64,000 bases of DNA from Paradesertivirga superstes (GCF_037622515.1 NZ_JBBJCN010000007.1:62001-126000), one strand, 5' to 3'. Shown: positions 50,225 through 59,312, counted from the stretch's first letter. Notes: generated from the letters alone by a model not told the origin. Numbers and translations are program-made.

Positions 50225-52843
50225 ATGGAGCAAAGTACAATAACCACATCCCTTTCTCAAAACCTTGTCAAGAATCTGCCGGGGATGATTTACCGGGCTG
50301 TATCCGACCGGAATTGGAACATGACCTTTGTCAGTAATGGATGTTATGCTTTGACAGGATACTATCCGGAGGAAATATTAAATAATGCATCAACAGCATA
50401 TGCCGACATTATTCATCCCGAGGACAAAGTCTGGGTATGGGAATACTTTTCCGAAGAATTAAAGAATAAACAGGAATGTAATGGTGAGTATCGGATTATA
50501 AATAAAGAAGGTAAGATAATCTGGGTTCGGGAAATTTCTAATGGAGTATATAGTGATTCCGGACAACTGCTGTATGTAGAGGGATATATTACGGATATAT
50601 CTGAAAAGAAGGATTACAGACAAGTAATTTCGACGCTTGAAGCGCATGTGAATGAAAGTGTTTTAAATGAGAAACGTTTAAAGGCGTTAATAGATGGTGT
50701 TCCGGATAAGCTCCTGCGTATTGGAAAAACAGGAAACTGTTTATCGTATAAAAATGAAAATCAGGAATTAGTAATTGAAGCCGATTCAGTCAGAAAGCCT
50801 CATCTAAAAGAAATTTTCCCCTTGGAAATAGCTGAGAATTTCCTTGCGTATACTAAAAATGTTCTGAGATACAACAATAGCCTAAGATATGAGTATCATT
50901 TAGCGGGCGACCATCATAAGCTTTTATATTACGAAGCTCGCTTTGTGAAAAGTGACGATAATGAAGTTGTTTGCATCATTCGTGATATTTCGGATACTAT
51001 AAAAGCAAAAGAAGAAATAAAAACTGCCAAAGAGTTTTATGAAAGTATCATCAATAATGTAAATATAGATATTGCAGTTATTGATGAGAAGAACCGGTAT
51101 TTATTAATCAGCAAGTCGGCGGTAAAAGATGATAACACTCGCGACTGGTTAATCGGGAAAACAGATTTTGACTATTGCAGATACCGCAATAAAAATATCG
51201 AGATTGCTGAATCCAGAACAGAAATGTACAACCTGGTTGATGAACTCAAAAAGCCTATCGAATGGATCGAGGAGTTATCCGATAACTCTGGAAAAAAGAA
51301 ATATTTTGTAAGAACCTTAAAACCACTTAAAGGTCCGAATGGTCAAAAATATAAAGTTGGATATGGAGTTGATATTACCGCATTAAAAGTTATTCAAAAT
51401 GAATTATTGCGGAGGGAGCATTTGTTATCTTTCAGCCATAAGCTAGCAAAGGTAGGGTATTGGGTCTGGTATGGAAGCAATCGTAAGCATGAATGGAGCG
51501 ATGGCATTTTTGATATTCTTGAGGAAGATAAAAAGCATGTTACTCCATCTCTCACAACATATTTAAATTATATTCATCCGGATGACCGGGAGAGTTTTAA
51601 AAAAACAATAAAAGAATCGAGGAAAAATAATTCTACTTATTCATTACAATATCGGATTATTACAAAAAATGGAAATGTTAAATATATAAAAGAGCAGTCG
51701 TCGAGCAGCCGGACGGATTCCAACTCTAATACTTACCTCTTTGGAATGGTCCAGGATATCACTGAGATGAAAACTTCTCAGGATGCTCTTGCACACAGGG
51801 AGGAGCATTTCAGGGCGATTGCCGAAAGCTCCCCTATATATATTTTAGAGCTCAGCTCTGATTATCGGATCACATATGTTAATAATGTAAATGGTAAAAA
51901 GAGAGATGAGGTTATTGGCTCATCTGTATTTGAGGCTGTGATGCCTGAGTATCATGCATTATTAAGGAATCATATTGATAAAGTTTATAAATATGGGGTG
52001 GTCAAAAATCTTGAGTTAGCAGTTAACCAAGCCTTAAATGAATGGTACAGTGTGAGTATTGGGCCTGTCAAAAACGATGCTGGCAAGGTCATGTCTGTAA
52101 TACTCCTGGCACAAAATATTACTGAGAAAAAGCAAAACGAGCAGGAAAAGGAACGTTTAATAATGGAGATTAATAACCGTTATAATGAATTGATGCAGTT
52201 TAACTATATTGTATCGCACAACCTCCGTTCTCCAATAGCTAATATCCTGGGGATGTCTTATATTCTGAATGCCAGCACTCCACCTGAGGATGTTAGAAAA
52301 ATTTTCGATTACATCATTCAATCTGCCGAATCGATTGATACTTTAATAAAAGATTTAAACGATGTCTTAACGGCCAGATCTCCATTTAATGAAAAAAGAG
52401 AAGAATTCAGACTAACTGATATTGTTAAAGAGGTTTGTAATAGTCTTGAACAACAAATTAAGGGTTCGGACGCCAATATTCAAGTCGAAATTAGTGATGA
52501 AGCCGATCAGTTAACAAGTATCAAAAGTTATGTTCAAAGCATCATACATAATTTAGTTTCAAATGCAATTAAATATAAGGCGCCTGACAGAGATCCTGAA
52601 ATCCATATAAAAGCCTGGAAAAATGCTGAAAATATATATATAGAAGTTTCGGATAATGGTATCGGAATTGATTTGGAACAATATGGCCCTCAGATTTTTG
52701 GTTTATATAAACGATTTACCAGTCAGAACGAAGGGAAAGGATTAGGTCTTCATATGACTAAAGCGCAGGTAGAATCTTTAGGCGGTTCAATAACGGTAGA
52801 AAGTGAAGTCAATAAAGGTTGCACCTTCAAAATTGTTTTATAG
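50225..52843 (+). CDS. Multi-PAS sensor histidine kinase
   Basis: 872 residues with no membrane segments, so cytoplasmic. Five PAS-like domains occur in a row (about 15-130, 150-260, 272-390, 400-520 and 528-640), most followed by a PAC-like segment (DISEKK, DITEMK). Then a HisKA-like dimerisation region with H665 in NYIVSHNLRSPIANI, and a HATPase domain (about 755-872) with N-box HNLVSNAIKYK, DNGIGID and GKGLGLHM. No receiver domain is attached and no response regulator is adjacent, so it is an orphan. Chromophore or ligand binding is not evident. Confidence 0.93.
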   Translation: MEQSTITTSLSQNLVKNLPGMIYRAVSDRNWNMTFVSNGCYALTGYYPEEILNNASTAYADIIHPEDKVWVWEYFSEELKNKQECNGEYRIINKEGKIIWVREISNGVYSDSGQLLYVEGYITDISEKKDYRQVISTLEAHVNESVLNEKRLKALIDGVPDKLLRIGKTGNCLSYKNENQELVIEADSVRKPHLKEIFPLEIAENFLAYTKNVLRYNNSLRYEYHLAGDHHKLLYYEARFVKSDDNEVVCIIRDISDTIKAKEEIKTAKEFYESIINNVNIDIAVIDEKNRYLLISKSAVKDDNTRDWLIGKTDFDYCRYRNKNIEIAESRTEMYNLVDELKKPIEWIEELSDNSGKKKYFVRTLKPLKGPNGQKYKVGYGVDITALKVIQNELLRREHLLSFSHKLAKVGYWVWYGSNRKHEWSDGIFDILEEDKKHVTPSLTTYLNYIHPDDRESFKKTIKESRKNNSTYSLQYRIITKNGNVKYIKEQSSSSRTDSNSNTYLFGMVQDITEMKTSQDALAHREEHFRAIAESSPIYILELSSDYRITYVNNVNGKKRDEVIGSSVFEAVMPEYHALLRNHIDKVYKYGVVKNLELAVNQALNEWYSVSIGPVKNDAGKVMSVILLAQNITEKKQNEQEKERLIMEINNRYNELMQFNYIVSHNLRSPIANILGMSYILNASTPPEDVRKIFDYIIQSAESIDTLIKDLNDVLTARSPFNEKREEFRLTDIVKEVCNSLEQQIKGSDANIQVEISDEADQLTSIKSYVQSIIHNLVSNAIKYKAPDRDPEIHIKAWKNAENIYIEVSDNGIGIDLEQYGPQIFGLYKRFTSQNEGKGLGLHMTKAQVESLGGSITVESEVNKGCTFKIVL

Positions 52844-52871
52844 GATTTAAAGCTTAAAAATAATCCTTTTA

Positions 52872-52879
52872 TATCTTTG
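52872..52879 (+). promoter_or_regulatory. -7 promoter element (TATCTTTG), almost leaderless
   Basis: An exact TAnnTTTG match ending 7 nt before the ATG at 52887. It probably drives the three glycosyltransferase/flippase genes. Confidence 0.5.
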
Positions 52880-52886
52880 CCGCCTG

Positions 52887-54485
52887 ATGCAGAAAATTGA
52901 AAACTATATTTCAAGATTTCCGGGCAAAACATTTGCTGCTTTACTTTTTCTGGCAATTCCTCCTTTTTTAATCAATCTTGGTTTGCTTCCACTGTTTGCT
53001 GATGAGCCAACACGTGCGAATGTGGCTTTAGAAATGATTCTTTCTGGTAATTATTCGGTGCCTACGATTGGTGGAGAATACTATTACAATAAACCTCCGG
53101 TGTATAATTGGTTATTAACACTGGTTTATCAAATTTCGGGAAGTTTTTCTGAGTTTGCCACAAGGTTGCCGGCAGTTGTGCCATTATTTCTGTTTGCAAT
53201 TACCATTTATTATTCCGCAGCATTCTTTTTAAAAGATAAGCGTATAGCCCTGCTAAGCGCAATACTTTCCATGGTAAACGGTAGGATGCTTATATACGAC
53301 TCTATGCTGGGACATATTGATATATTCTACTCCTGGCTTACCTTTATTTCTTTTATGTGCATTTTTTATTTTTATCAAAAGAAGCACTGGTTTTTATTGT
53401 TTTTCACATCATATATTATTACCGCCATAGGTTTCCTGTGTAAAGGGATGCCGTCAATTGTATTTCAGGGAGTAACTCTTATAACACTCCTAATTTACAC
53501 CAATAACTTTAGACGCTTATTTAGCTGGCAACACATTGTAAGCGGAGTAGTATGCCTTTTGCTAATTGCATCATATTTTTTTAATTATTCTTTATATAAT
53601 TCTAATCTCGAAGGTTATTTTTCTACAATTTGGGATCAAAGCAGTCAGCGTACAGCAGCTAGTGTGGGATTGTGGAAGAGCATGAAACATATTTTTCTTT
53701 TTCCATTCGAATATGCCGGACATCTTTTCCCTGCCAGCCTTCTCCTCCTTTTTTGTTTTCACAAGGAGTTTATTAAGCAGCTCATGCGAAATAGTTTTCT
53801 TAAATTTTGCGGCTTGATTTTTTTGGCAAATATCCTAGTGTACTGGCTTTCCCCTGAAACCCGGCCAAGATATTTATTGATGCTGTTCCCTTTATTGTTT
53901 TTTATCTGGAGCCATGCTTATTATACCTTTCGGGATAATCTGCCAAAGCTAAACAGGGTGTTTGAATCCATTCTGATCGGTTTATGCGTTTTGGTGACTT
54001 TAGTCATCCCATTTGCGTTTTTGTTTAATATCAGGGATTACATAAGTTTCTTTTCAATCAAGGTTCTGGTGGTATTTTTGCTTGCCGCATTGCTTACATA
54101 CTTAATTATTAAGTTCAAAACCCATAGATTAGTCGCATTCTTAGCATTTCTATTAGTTGTAAGGCTAGGATTCAGCTGGTTGGTATTGCCGCATAGGCTG
54201 CAGCGCGATGAAGGACGGTATTTTAGGAGTATTGCCACAGAAATTGGGAAAATGAGCGGGCAGGAACCCTTCTATTTTTATCAGTATCATCCACATGTTG
54301 CAAGCATTCCTTTTCATGATAAATTGATTTTTTATATTCAGCGTTCACGTATGAAGCAGGTAAATTTTACCGAAGTGGATACTGTAAGAGGTTATTATCT
54401 TACCTTTGACCGCGATTTAAAAAATCAGAAAGCTGTATTATTAAAAACTTACAATAGCAATCTGAAATTATATAAAGTAAAATGA
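52887..54485 (+). CDS. ArnT-like glycosyltransferase, family 39 (dolichyl-phosphate-mannose type)
   Basis: 532 residues with about 12 membrane helices. The first periplasmic loop has LPLFADEPTRANVALEMI, where D and E match the catalytic acidic pair of GT39/ArnT enzymes, and GGEYYYNKPPVYNWLL is the typical next segment. Such enzymes transfer a sugar from a polyprenyl-phosphate carrier to a lipid or protein on the outer face of the inner membrane. The next gene, a GT2 enzyme, would make that carrier-linked sugar. The acceptor is unknown. Confidence 0.88.
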   Translation: MQKIENYISRFPGKTFAALLFLAIPPFLINLGLLPLFADEPTRANVALEMILSGNYSVPTIGGEYYYNKPPVYNWLLTLVYQISGSFSEFATRLPAVVPLFLFAITIYYSAAFFLKDKRIALLSAILSMVNGRMLIYDSMLGHIDIFYSWLTFISFMCIFYFYQKKHWFLLFFTSYIITAIGFLCKGMPSIVFQGVTLITLLIYTNNFRRLFSWQHIVSGVVCLLLIASYFFNYSLYNSNLEGYFSTIWDQSSQRTAASVGLWKSMKHIFLFPFEYAGHLFPASLLLLFCFHKEFIKQLMRNSFLKFCGLIFLANILVYWLSPETRPRYLLMLFPLLFFIWSHAYYTFRDNLPKLNRVFESILIGLCVLVTLVIPFAFLFNIRDYISFFSIKVLVVFLLAALLTYLIIKFKTHRLVAFLAFLLVVRLGFSWLVLPHRLQRDEGRYFRSIATEIGKMSGQEPFYFYQYHPHVASIPFHDKLIFYIQRSRMKQVNFTEVDTVRGYYLTFDRDLKNQKAVLLKTYNSNLKLYKVK

Positions 54486-55438
54486 GAGAACTCTCTGTTG
54501 TTGTAACAGTTCTTAACGAAAAGGAAAATATTGCTCCCTTAATTGACGCAATTCATAATGCGCTGACGGGAATTGATTATGAAGTAATATTTGTTGATGA
54601 CGGTTCTAATGATGGTACTCAAAAAGAGATTCGCAAGTATGCAAACGAGCATATTATATTAGTAGAACTCCGGAAAAATTATGGTCAGAGTACAGCGATG
54701 ACAGCCGGAATTGATCATACAAGCGGTACATATGTAGCTTTATTAGACGGCGATTTACAAAACGATCCAACCGATATTCCATTTATGCTGCAGAAGCTTA
54801 AGGATGAAGATTGGGATGTAGTTGCAGGAAATCGCAAAAATCGCCAGGATGGAGTTTTTCTTAGAAAAATACCATCCAAAATCGCGAATGCGTTAATCCG
54901 CAGAATGACTGGAGTATATATTAAAGATTACGGATGCACACTTAAAATATTTAAACGTGAAATTGCCGAAGATTTAGGAATATACGGTGAGTTACATCGA
55001 TTCATTCCAGTATTGGCTAAACTCCAGGGAGCAAATATTACTCAGGTAGACGTTAAGCATCATGCCCGTAAATTCGGTTCATCCAAATACGGACTCAACC
55101 GCACCTTTAAAGTTATGGCTGATTTAGTAACGATGGTGTTTTTACGGAAGTATCTTCAAAAACCTATGCACTTATTTGGTCCCCTTGGGTTTATTTCATT
55201 TGGATTTGGTGTTTTAATTAACATCTATTTACTGGTGCTGAAAATCTTGGGCCATGATATTGGAGGCAAGCCGCTGTTGATATTGGGCCTGATTCTGCTT
55301 TTAGGAGGAATACAGCTCATTACAATCGGTATACTGGCAGAAATCAGCATGCGCACTTATTTTGAAGGAACAAACAAAAAGACATACCAGGTAAGAAGAA
55401 TTTTTAATGGAACTAAAGAAAGTCTGGAATCACGTTAA
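54482..55438 (+). CDS. Family 2 glycosyltransferase (polyprenyl-phosphate sugar synthase, ArnC/DPM1-like)
   Basis: 318 residues: GT-A domain (about 1-225) with SVVVTVLNEKENIAPLID, VDDGSNDGT and the metal-binding LLDGDLQNDP, then two C-terminal membrane helices (about 235-255 and 262-288). This layout belongs to enzymes that load a sugar onto undecaprenyl phosphate. The start overlaps the GT39 stop by 4 nt. The sugar is not known. Confidence 0.93.
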   Translation: MRELSVVVTVLNEKENIAPLIDAIHNALTGIDYEVIFVDDGSNDGTQKEIRKYANEHIILVELRKNYGQSTAMTAGIDHTSGTYVALLDGDLQNDPTDIPFMLQKLKDEDWDVVAGNRKNRQDGVFLRKIPSKIANALIRRMTGVYIKDYGCTLKIFKREIAEDLGIYGELHRFIPVLAKLQGANITQVDVKHHARKFGSSKYGLNRTFKVMADLVTMVFLRKYLQKPMHLFGPLGFISFGFGVLINIYLLVLKILGHDIGGKPLLILGLILLLGGIQLITIGILAEISMRTYFEGTNKKTYQVRRIFNGTKESLESR

Positions 55439-56324
55439 AACCCCTTTAAAGATTGTTATTACAATCGCTTTAATTTATGTTGTATTTCAAAAGATTGATT
55501 TTAGGGATATTAAAAAGCTATATCTTACAAGCAATCTACTATTTATATTTCTCGCCTTTCTTGCCTATTTTTTCTCGCAGGTGGTTTCCTCCTGGCGCTT
55601 GTTAAGTTTTTTAAAATCAATCGGGATAAATGTTAGCCTCTTATTCAATTTCAAGCTGTATCTGCTCGGTTTATTTTATAATATTTATGGTGGCATAGGG
55701 GGCGATGGCTACAAGATTTACTTGTTAAGAAAACGTTTTCAAAAACGCACCAGGAAAATCATATTTGCAATATTATTGGATAGGGTTAGTGGATTGTGGG
55801 CAATTGGTTTTCTGTTTTCTACTTTAATTCTCTTAATTCCCAGAATAAAAATTCATTGGTATATAATAGTACCTGCTGTATTACTAGGTACCTTAATATA
55901 TTATGCGGTCCTGCAGTATTTTTTCCTGCTTTACAACAGGAACTTTATTAAAGCACATCTTAAAGCTATTGTGGTGCAATCATTACAGTTGGTGAGCGTA
56001 ATGTGTATTTTATTAGCTCAGGACTTTAATGGTAAATTTTCACCCTATCTGTTTAGTTTCCTTGTATCATCAATCGCAGCGATTATCCCTATCGGAGCTT
56101 TTGGATTCGGGACAAGGGAATATGTGATGATACATATTTCGGATTTTTTTAATATGAATCAGAGTCTGGCAGTTTTTGTAACTTTTACCTTTTCGATTTT
56201 GTCAACTTTGGTTGCTCTGACGGGTATATGGTTTGTATATCGTTCAAAAGAATTTGAGCCATTGCCAACAGAGGAAGAAGCCGAAGATTTTGAGAAAAAA
56301 GCCGATAAAGCTATTGAAGAATAG
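55407..56324 (+). CDS. Lysylphosphatidylglycerol synthase-like transmembrane protein (flippase-like)
   Basis: 305 residues with about seven or eight membrane helices, of the UPF0104/LPG synthase TM family (SFLKSIGINVSLLFNFKLYL, GGIGGDGYKIYLLRKRF, then AAIIPIGAFGFGTREYVM). The soluble aminoacyl-transferase domain is absent, so it is not an amino-acyl synthase; members beside GT2 genes are thought to move lipid-linked sugars. It overlaps the GT2 gene by 32 nt and, tail-to-tail, the epimerase gene by 14 nt. The acidic tail (EEEAEDFEKKADKAIEE) is cytoplasmic by prediction. Confidence 0.85.
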   Translation: MELKKVWNHVKTPLKIVITIALIYVVFQKIDFRDIKKLYLTSNLLFIFLAFLAYFFSQVVSSWRLLSFLKSIGINVSLLFNFKLYLLGLFYNIYGGIGGDGYKIYLLRKRFQKRTRKIIFAILLDRVSGLWAIGFLFSTLILLIPRIKIHWYIIVPAVLLGTLIYYAVLQYFFLLYNRNFIKAHLKAIVVQSLQLVSVMCILLAQDFNGKFSPYLFSFLVSSIAAIIPIGAFGFGTREYVMIHISDFFNMNQSLAVFVTFTFSILSTLVALTGIWFVYRSKEFEPLPTEEEAEDFEKKADKAIEE

Positions 56325-57261
56325 CCGAGTTGTTCTTGAACCATTTATAAAACTCATCTAATCCCTCTTTTAATCCTGTGGAAGGATTGTAACCCAAAAG
56401 TTCCTGTGCTTTAGAAATATTTGCATAGGTTCTTGGAACATCTCCCGGTTGCTCAGGTAATCTGTCGATCACTGCTTTTTTTCCACAAGTACTCTCGATC
56501 GCCTCAATCAATTCTGCCAGGGTCACTGTTTTATGATTACCAAGATTGATGATTTCAAAATCCGATTTATTATAATCAATGGCAGCTATTACTCCTTTTA
56601 CTGTATCACTCACAAATGTATAATCACGGCTGGTAGAGCCATCTCCATAAACAGGAATAGGCTGATCGTTTAAAATAGATTTAAAGAATTTGTGAATAGC
56701 TAAATCTGGCCGTTGACCGGGACCGTAAACTGTAAAAAATCGTAGAGCCAGAAAACGAATGCCATACAATTGGCTATATACATGTCCCAGCATTTCTCCC
56801 GAAAGCTTGGTTGATGCATATGGGCTTATGGGCAGTAATTTCTCTTCTTCATTCCAGGGCACATTTTCGTTTATTCCATAAACACTGCTTGATGAAGCGA
56901 ATACAAATTGCTTAATAGTTCTGCTTTTAGCGAATTCCAGAAGCGTTTGCGTACCGCTTACATTTACATCCTGGTAAAGAATGGGGTTTTTGATACTTGG
57001 TCTGACACCGGCCTTCGCTGCAAGGTGAATAATTACATCAACATTTGTAGCCTTTTCAAGATCCTCCGTATTTCTGATATCTCCTTCAATAAACTTGAAA
57101 TTCGGGTTTTCGCCTAAAGGCTTTAAATTCAATTCTTTCTGCTGGCGAGAATAAAAATTATCGAAATTGTCTATTGCAGTGACTTTGAAATTTTTTAATA
57201 ATACCGCTATCAGATTACTGCCTATAAAACCTGCTCCCCCTGTTACCAGAATATGTCTCAT
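56311..57261 (-). CDS. NAD-dependent sugar-nucleotide epimerase (extended SDR)
   Basis: 316 residues. GGAGFIGSNLI at the N-terminus binds NAD, the active site has S/T in FASSSSVYG and the YxxxK pair in SPYASTKLSGE (about 147-157), and GPGQRPDLAIHKF is the sugar-binding stretch. It is closest in pattern to UDP-glucuronate 4-epimerases, a fit with the adjacent sugar-transfer genes. A TAGATTTG element lies 17 bp upstream. Confidence 0.92.
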   Translation of the reverse strand: MRHILVTGGAGFIGSNLIAVLLKNFKVTAIDNFDNFYSRQQKELNLKPLGENPNFKFIEGDIRNTEDLEKATNVDVIIHLAAKAGVRPSIKNPILYQDVNVSGTQTLLEFAKSRTIKQFVFASSSSVYGINENVPWNEEEKLLPISPYASTKLSGEMLGHVYSQLYGIRFLALRFFTVYGPGQRPDLAIHKFFKSILNDQPIPVYGDGSTSRDYTFVSDTVKGVIAAIDYNKSDFEIINLGNHKTVTLAELIEAIESTCGKKAVIDRLPEQPGDVPRTYANISKAQELLGYNPSTGLKEGLDEFYKWFKNNSAILQ

Positions 57262-57278
57262 TGAAATAATTAAGGCTG

Positions 57279-57286
57279 CAAATCTA
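57279..57286 (-). promoter_or_regulatory. -7 promoter element for the epimerase gene (TAGATTTG)
   Basis: An exact TAnnTTTG match on the minus strand, 17 nt before the ATG. A TTTG 25 nt further upstream (57312-57315) is a possible but long-spaced -33 box. Confidence 0.45.
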
Positions 57287-57377
57287 CACTAATTAATAAT
57301 TTTCGAATATTCAAAGCTTCATATGTGGGTAAAATCTCGTTAAAACTTCGAACTTTGCGTTCATGTCAATTTAGATC

Positions 57378-57389
57378 GGTCGGACAACC
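57378..57389. promoter_or_regulatory. Possible GntR-like operator half-symmetric site
   Basis: GGTCGGACAACC has GGT...ACC dyad ends, like sites bound by GntR/FadR-type regulators. It lies 60 bp upstream of the structured element. The evidence is pattern only. Confidence 0.2.
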
Positions 57390-57438
57390 ATAATAGAGAT
57401 ATAAAATTAAATTAATATAAACCCATACCTTGAAACCC

Positions 57439-57560
57439 GCATGAGTTTATCGCTAAAAAGTCTTAAAAATGATCTTTGCCTGCCTGAAGAACAGCTGGGC
57501 TTACCGCTTACAAATCGCGGTGAATAAACTCATGCAGGCCCGACCGAACGAAAGCCGGGC
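57439..57560 (+). ncRNA. Unassigned structured RNA-like element before the SDR gene
   Basis: A perfect 12-bp closing stem (57439-57450 with 57524-57535; GCATGAGTTTAT) encloses two hairpins: 57478-57500 (GCC..GGC with an AAGAA loop) and 57503-57521 (ACCGC/GCGGT). Together these form a three-way junction. A fourth hairpin (57538-57542 with 57556-57560; GCCCG/CGGGC) follows, 36 nt before the ATG. A TACCTTGA just upstream (57426-57433), close to the -7 consensus, would start transcription at the base of the closing stem. I could not match it to a riboswitch, tmRNA, RNase P, SRP or 6S pattern. It may be a cis-regulatory leader, a separate small RNA or a mobile palindrome. Confidence 0.5.
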
Positions 57561-57595
57561 AGAGTTCATAACCTTTAAAAATAAATTATATTCAA

Positions 57596-58297
57596 ATGAA
57601 AATAGTAATAACCGGAGCAAGTAGCGGAGTTGGTTTTGAAGCTGTACTGGAACTGATAATGAATTCTGACCATGAAATTGTTGCTCTTGCCCGCTCTGAA
57701 GAGAATCTCAAAAGGCTCTATAAGATCGCTACGTCATTAAACCCCGATTGCAAGCTATTTCCGGCAAAATTTGATATTGTGCACGATGATTACAGCTCCC
57801 TGATCAGTTTTATTGAAGATCGAATTGGTTCTGTCGATGTTCTGATTAATAATGCTGGTTCTTTAATTACCAAGTCTTTTGAAGAGACCACACAATTGGA
57901 TTTTGCGGATATGCTCCAAAGCAACCTTTTAGGCCATGTTAAAATGATTCACAATTTGTTACCGCTATTAAATGAGAACTCTCATGTTGTAAATATTGGA
58001 AGTATGGGCGGTTTTCAGGGAAGTGCGAAGTTTCCGGGATTAGCAGCATACTCAGCGAGTAAAGCGGCATTACATACACTTACGGAATGTTTAGCAGTTG
58101 AATTCAATGATCGGAAGATTCGATTTAATTGTTTAGCTTTAGGTTCGGCACAAACAGAAATGCTGGAAAAAGCTTTTCCTGATTATCAATCACCTGTAAT
58201 GGCTTTCGAGATGGGTAAATATATAGCCGATTTTTCGTTAACCGGTCATAAGTTTTTTAACGGAAAGATTTTGCCTGTTGCCGTTACCACACCTTAA
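57596..58297 (+). CDS. Short-chain dehydrogenase/reductase
   Basis: 233 residues, classical SDR: ITGASSGVGFEAVLELI (nucleotide-binding TGxxxGxG), NNAGS near 82-86, the catalytic serine in NIGSMGGFQGS and the Y-x-x-x-K pair in LAAYSASKAALHTL. The substrate is unknown. The protein is short at the C-terminus compared with the usual 250 residues but has all catalytic residues. Its start lies after the structured leader. A lipoprotein gene follows after 9 bp. Confidence 0.92.
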   Translation: MKIVITGASSGVGFEAVLELIMNSDHEIVALARSEENLKRLYKIATSLNPDCKLFPAKFDIVHDDYSSLISFIEDRIGSVDVLINNAGSLITKSFEETTQLDFADMLQSNLLGHVKMIHNLLPLLNENSHVVNIGSMGGFQGSAKFPGLAAYSASKAALHTLTECLAVEFNDRKIRFNCLALGSAQTEMLEKAFPDYQSPVMAFEMGKYIADFSLTGHKFFNGKILPVAVTTP

Positions 58298-58306
58298 TTA
58301 AATGCT

Positions 58307-58804
58307 ATGAGGGCTGTTATATTTCTTTTATCGGGGCTTATTCTTGTGGCTTCTTGTAGGAACGAAACCGAACCTAAAATAAGTGATAAGGATATCACCT
58401 TAGTGTCAGATAAAGACGGATCTCTCGCCTCACCTCCGTATAATGTAGAATTTAATGAAAAAACTCAGCGTCTAAGCCTGATACGCAGTAATGAAAGCCT
58501 TGAAGGTGCTGATTTAAATGCTATCATCAGTTCAATAAATAAAAAGTACCAGGATATTAAGCTGAACTTAGTAAAAGCAGGGCGTGATACGATTGAGCTG
58601 AAAATTGACGATGCCCGTCAGCTCACTCAAGGTATGGGTAGTACCGGTGCAGAGGCATACCTGGCTGAGGTTACTTATTCATTAACGGAACTGAAAGGAG
58701 TTAAAGCTGTAAAAATAGACTTTGAAGAAGGCGATCATGCAATGCCTGGAACGTTTACCCGTGCTGATTTTAAAGCTTTAACAGACTCTGCTAAAAGCAA
58801 ATAA
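58307..58804 (+). CDS. GerMN-like domain lipoprotein
   Basis: 165 residues: signal with lipobox LVASC (lipid-modified C17), then a single alpha/beta domain. The stretch LTQGMGSTGAEAYLAEVTY followed by SLTELKGVKAVKIDFEEG matches the GerMN pattern (G-STG-E, TL-E-GV). GerMN domains occur in envelope lipoproteins outside spore formers as well; no role is known here. It is likely co-transcribed with the SDR gene. The stop codon lies inside the terminator stem. Confidence 0.8.
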   Translation: MRAVIFLLSGLILVASCRNETEPKISDKDITLVSDKDGSLASPPYNVEFNEKTQRLSLIRSNESLEGADLNAIISSINKKYQDIKLNLVKAGRDTIELKIDDARQLTQGMGSTGAEAYLAEVTYSLTELKGVKAVKIDFEEGDHAMPGTFTRADFKALTDSAKSK

Positions 58805-58840
58805 AATGTGGATGCCGGACTAAGCAACAGCCACATTTTA
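58802..58840. terminator. Terminator-like hairpin between the lipoprotein gene and ssb
   Basis: A perfect 10-bp inverted repeat TAAAATGTGG/CCACATTTTA (58802-58811 and 58831-58840) with a 19-nt loop, between convergent genes. The A/T ends act as a short U-tract on either strand. Confidence 0.65.
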
Positions 58841-58865
58841 TTAATATGCTACTCTTGTTGAAAGG

Positions 58866-59201
58866 TTACTTCTTGTTCAAAAGAAGTATTTCATTCACAA
58901 TAATTTCAGTAAAGTATTTTTTTATACCAGCATTGTCTGTATAGCTTCTGGAACTTAAACGTCCTTCAACGCTGATTTCACTGCCTTTACGTAAATACTT
59001 TTCTGTCAGGTCAGCATTTTTATCCCACATAACAAGATTATGCCATTGAGTTTCTTCAATTTTTTCTCCTTTTTCATTCCTGTAAGAAGAGTGAGTGGCA
59101 ATTGATACTTTTGCTAATTTTTTGTTGTTTGCAATTGTTTTAATTTCTGGTTCATTACCTAAGTTTCCTACCAGACGAACACTGTTTCTTAAATTACTCA
59201 T
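58866..59201 (-). CDS. ssb: Single-stranded DNA-binding protein, short form without C-terminal tip
   Basis: 111 residues, one OB fold (SVRLVGNLGNEPEIKTI, then TQWHNLVMWDKNADLTEKYL and GSEISVEGRLSSRSYTD). A housekeeping SSB normally adds a flexible tail ending in an acidic DDDIPF-like tip that recruits other proteins; here the protein stops straight after the fold (ILLLNKK). It is thus probably a secondary SSB, perhaps for competence or repair. It is divergent from the zinc-ribbon gene across a large palindrome. Confidence 0.92.
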   Translation of the reverse strand: MSNLRNSVRLVGNLGNEPEIKTIANNKKLAKVSIATHSSYRNEKGEKIEETQWHNLVMWDKNADLTEKYLRKGSEISVEGRLSSRSYTDNAGIKKYFTEIIVNEILLLNKK

Positions 59202-59312
59202 TTTCTTAATTATTAAATTTGATTACCCGATTAACGAACAGTGATATTCCTTCATCACCGACGATACAAAGGTGAAAAGAGTGCTGAAAATTAGCCGGAG
59301 CTTAAACATTTA

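Larger units (their letters stand above)
57262..57595. other. 334-bp gap between epimerase and SDR genes
   Basis: The left third is AT-rich and contains the epimerase promoter and a GGTCGGACAACC site. The right half is GC-richer than its surroundings and holds the structured element listed at 57439-57560. I see no ORF. Confidence 0.5.

Noticed and set aside
57439..57560. Known riboswitch, tmRNA, RNase P, SRP RNA or tRNA
   Set aside because: None of the conserved core sequences of these classes that I know is present, so it is listed as unassigned.
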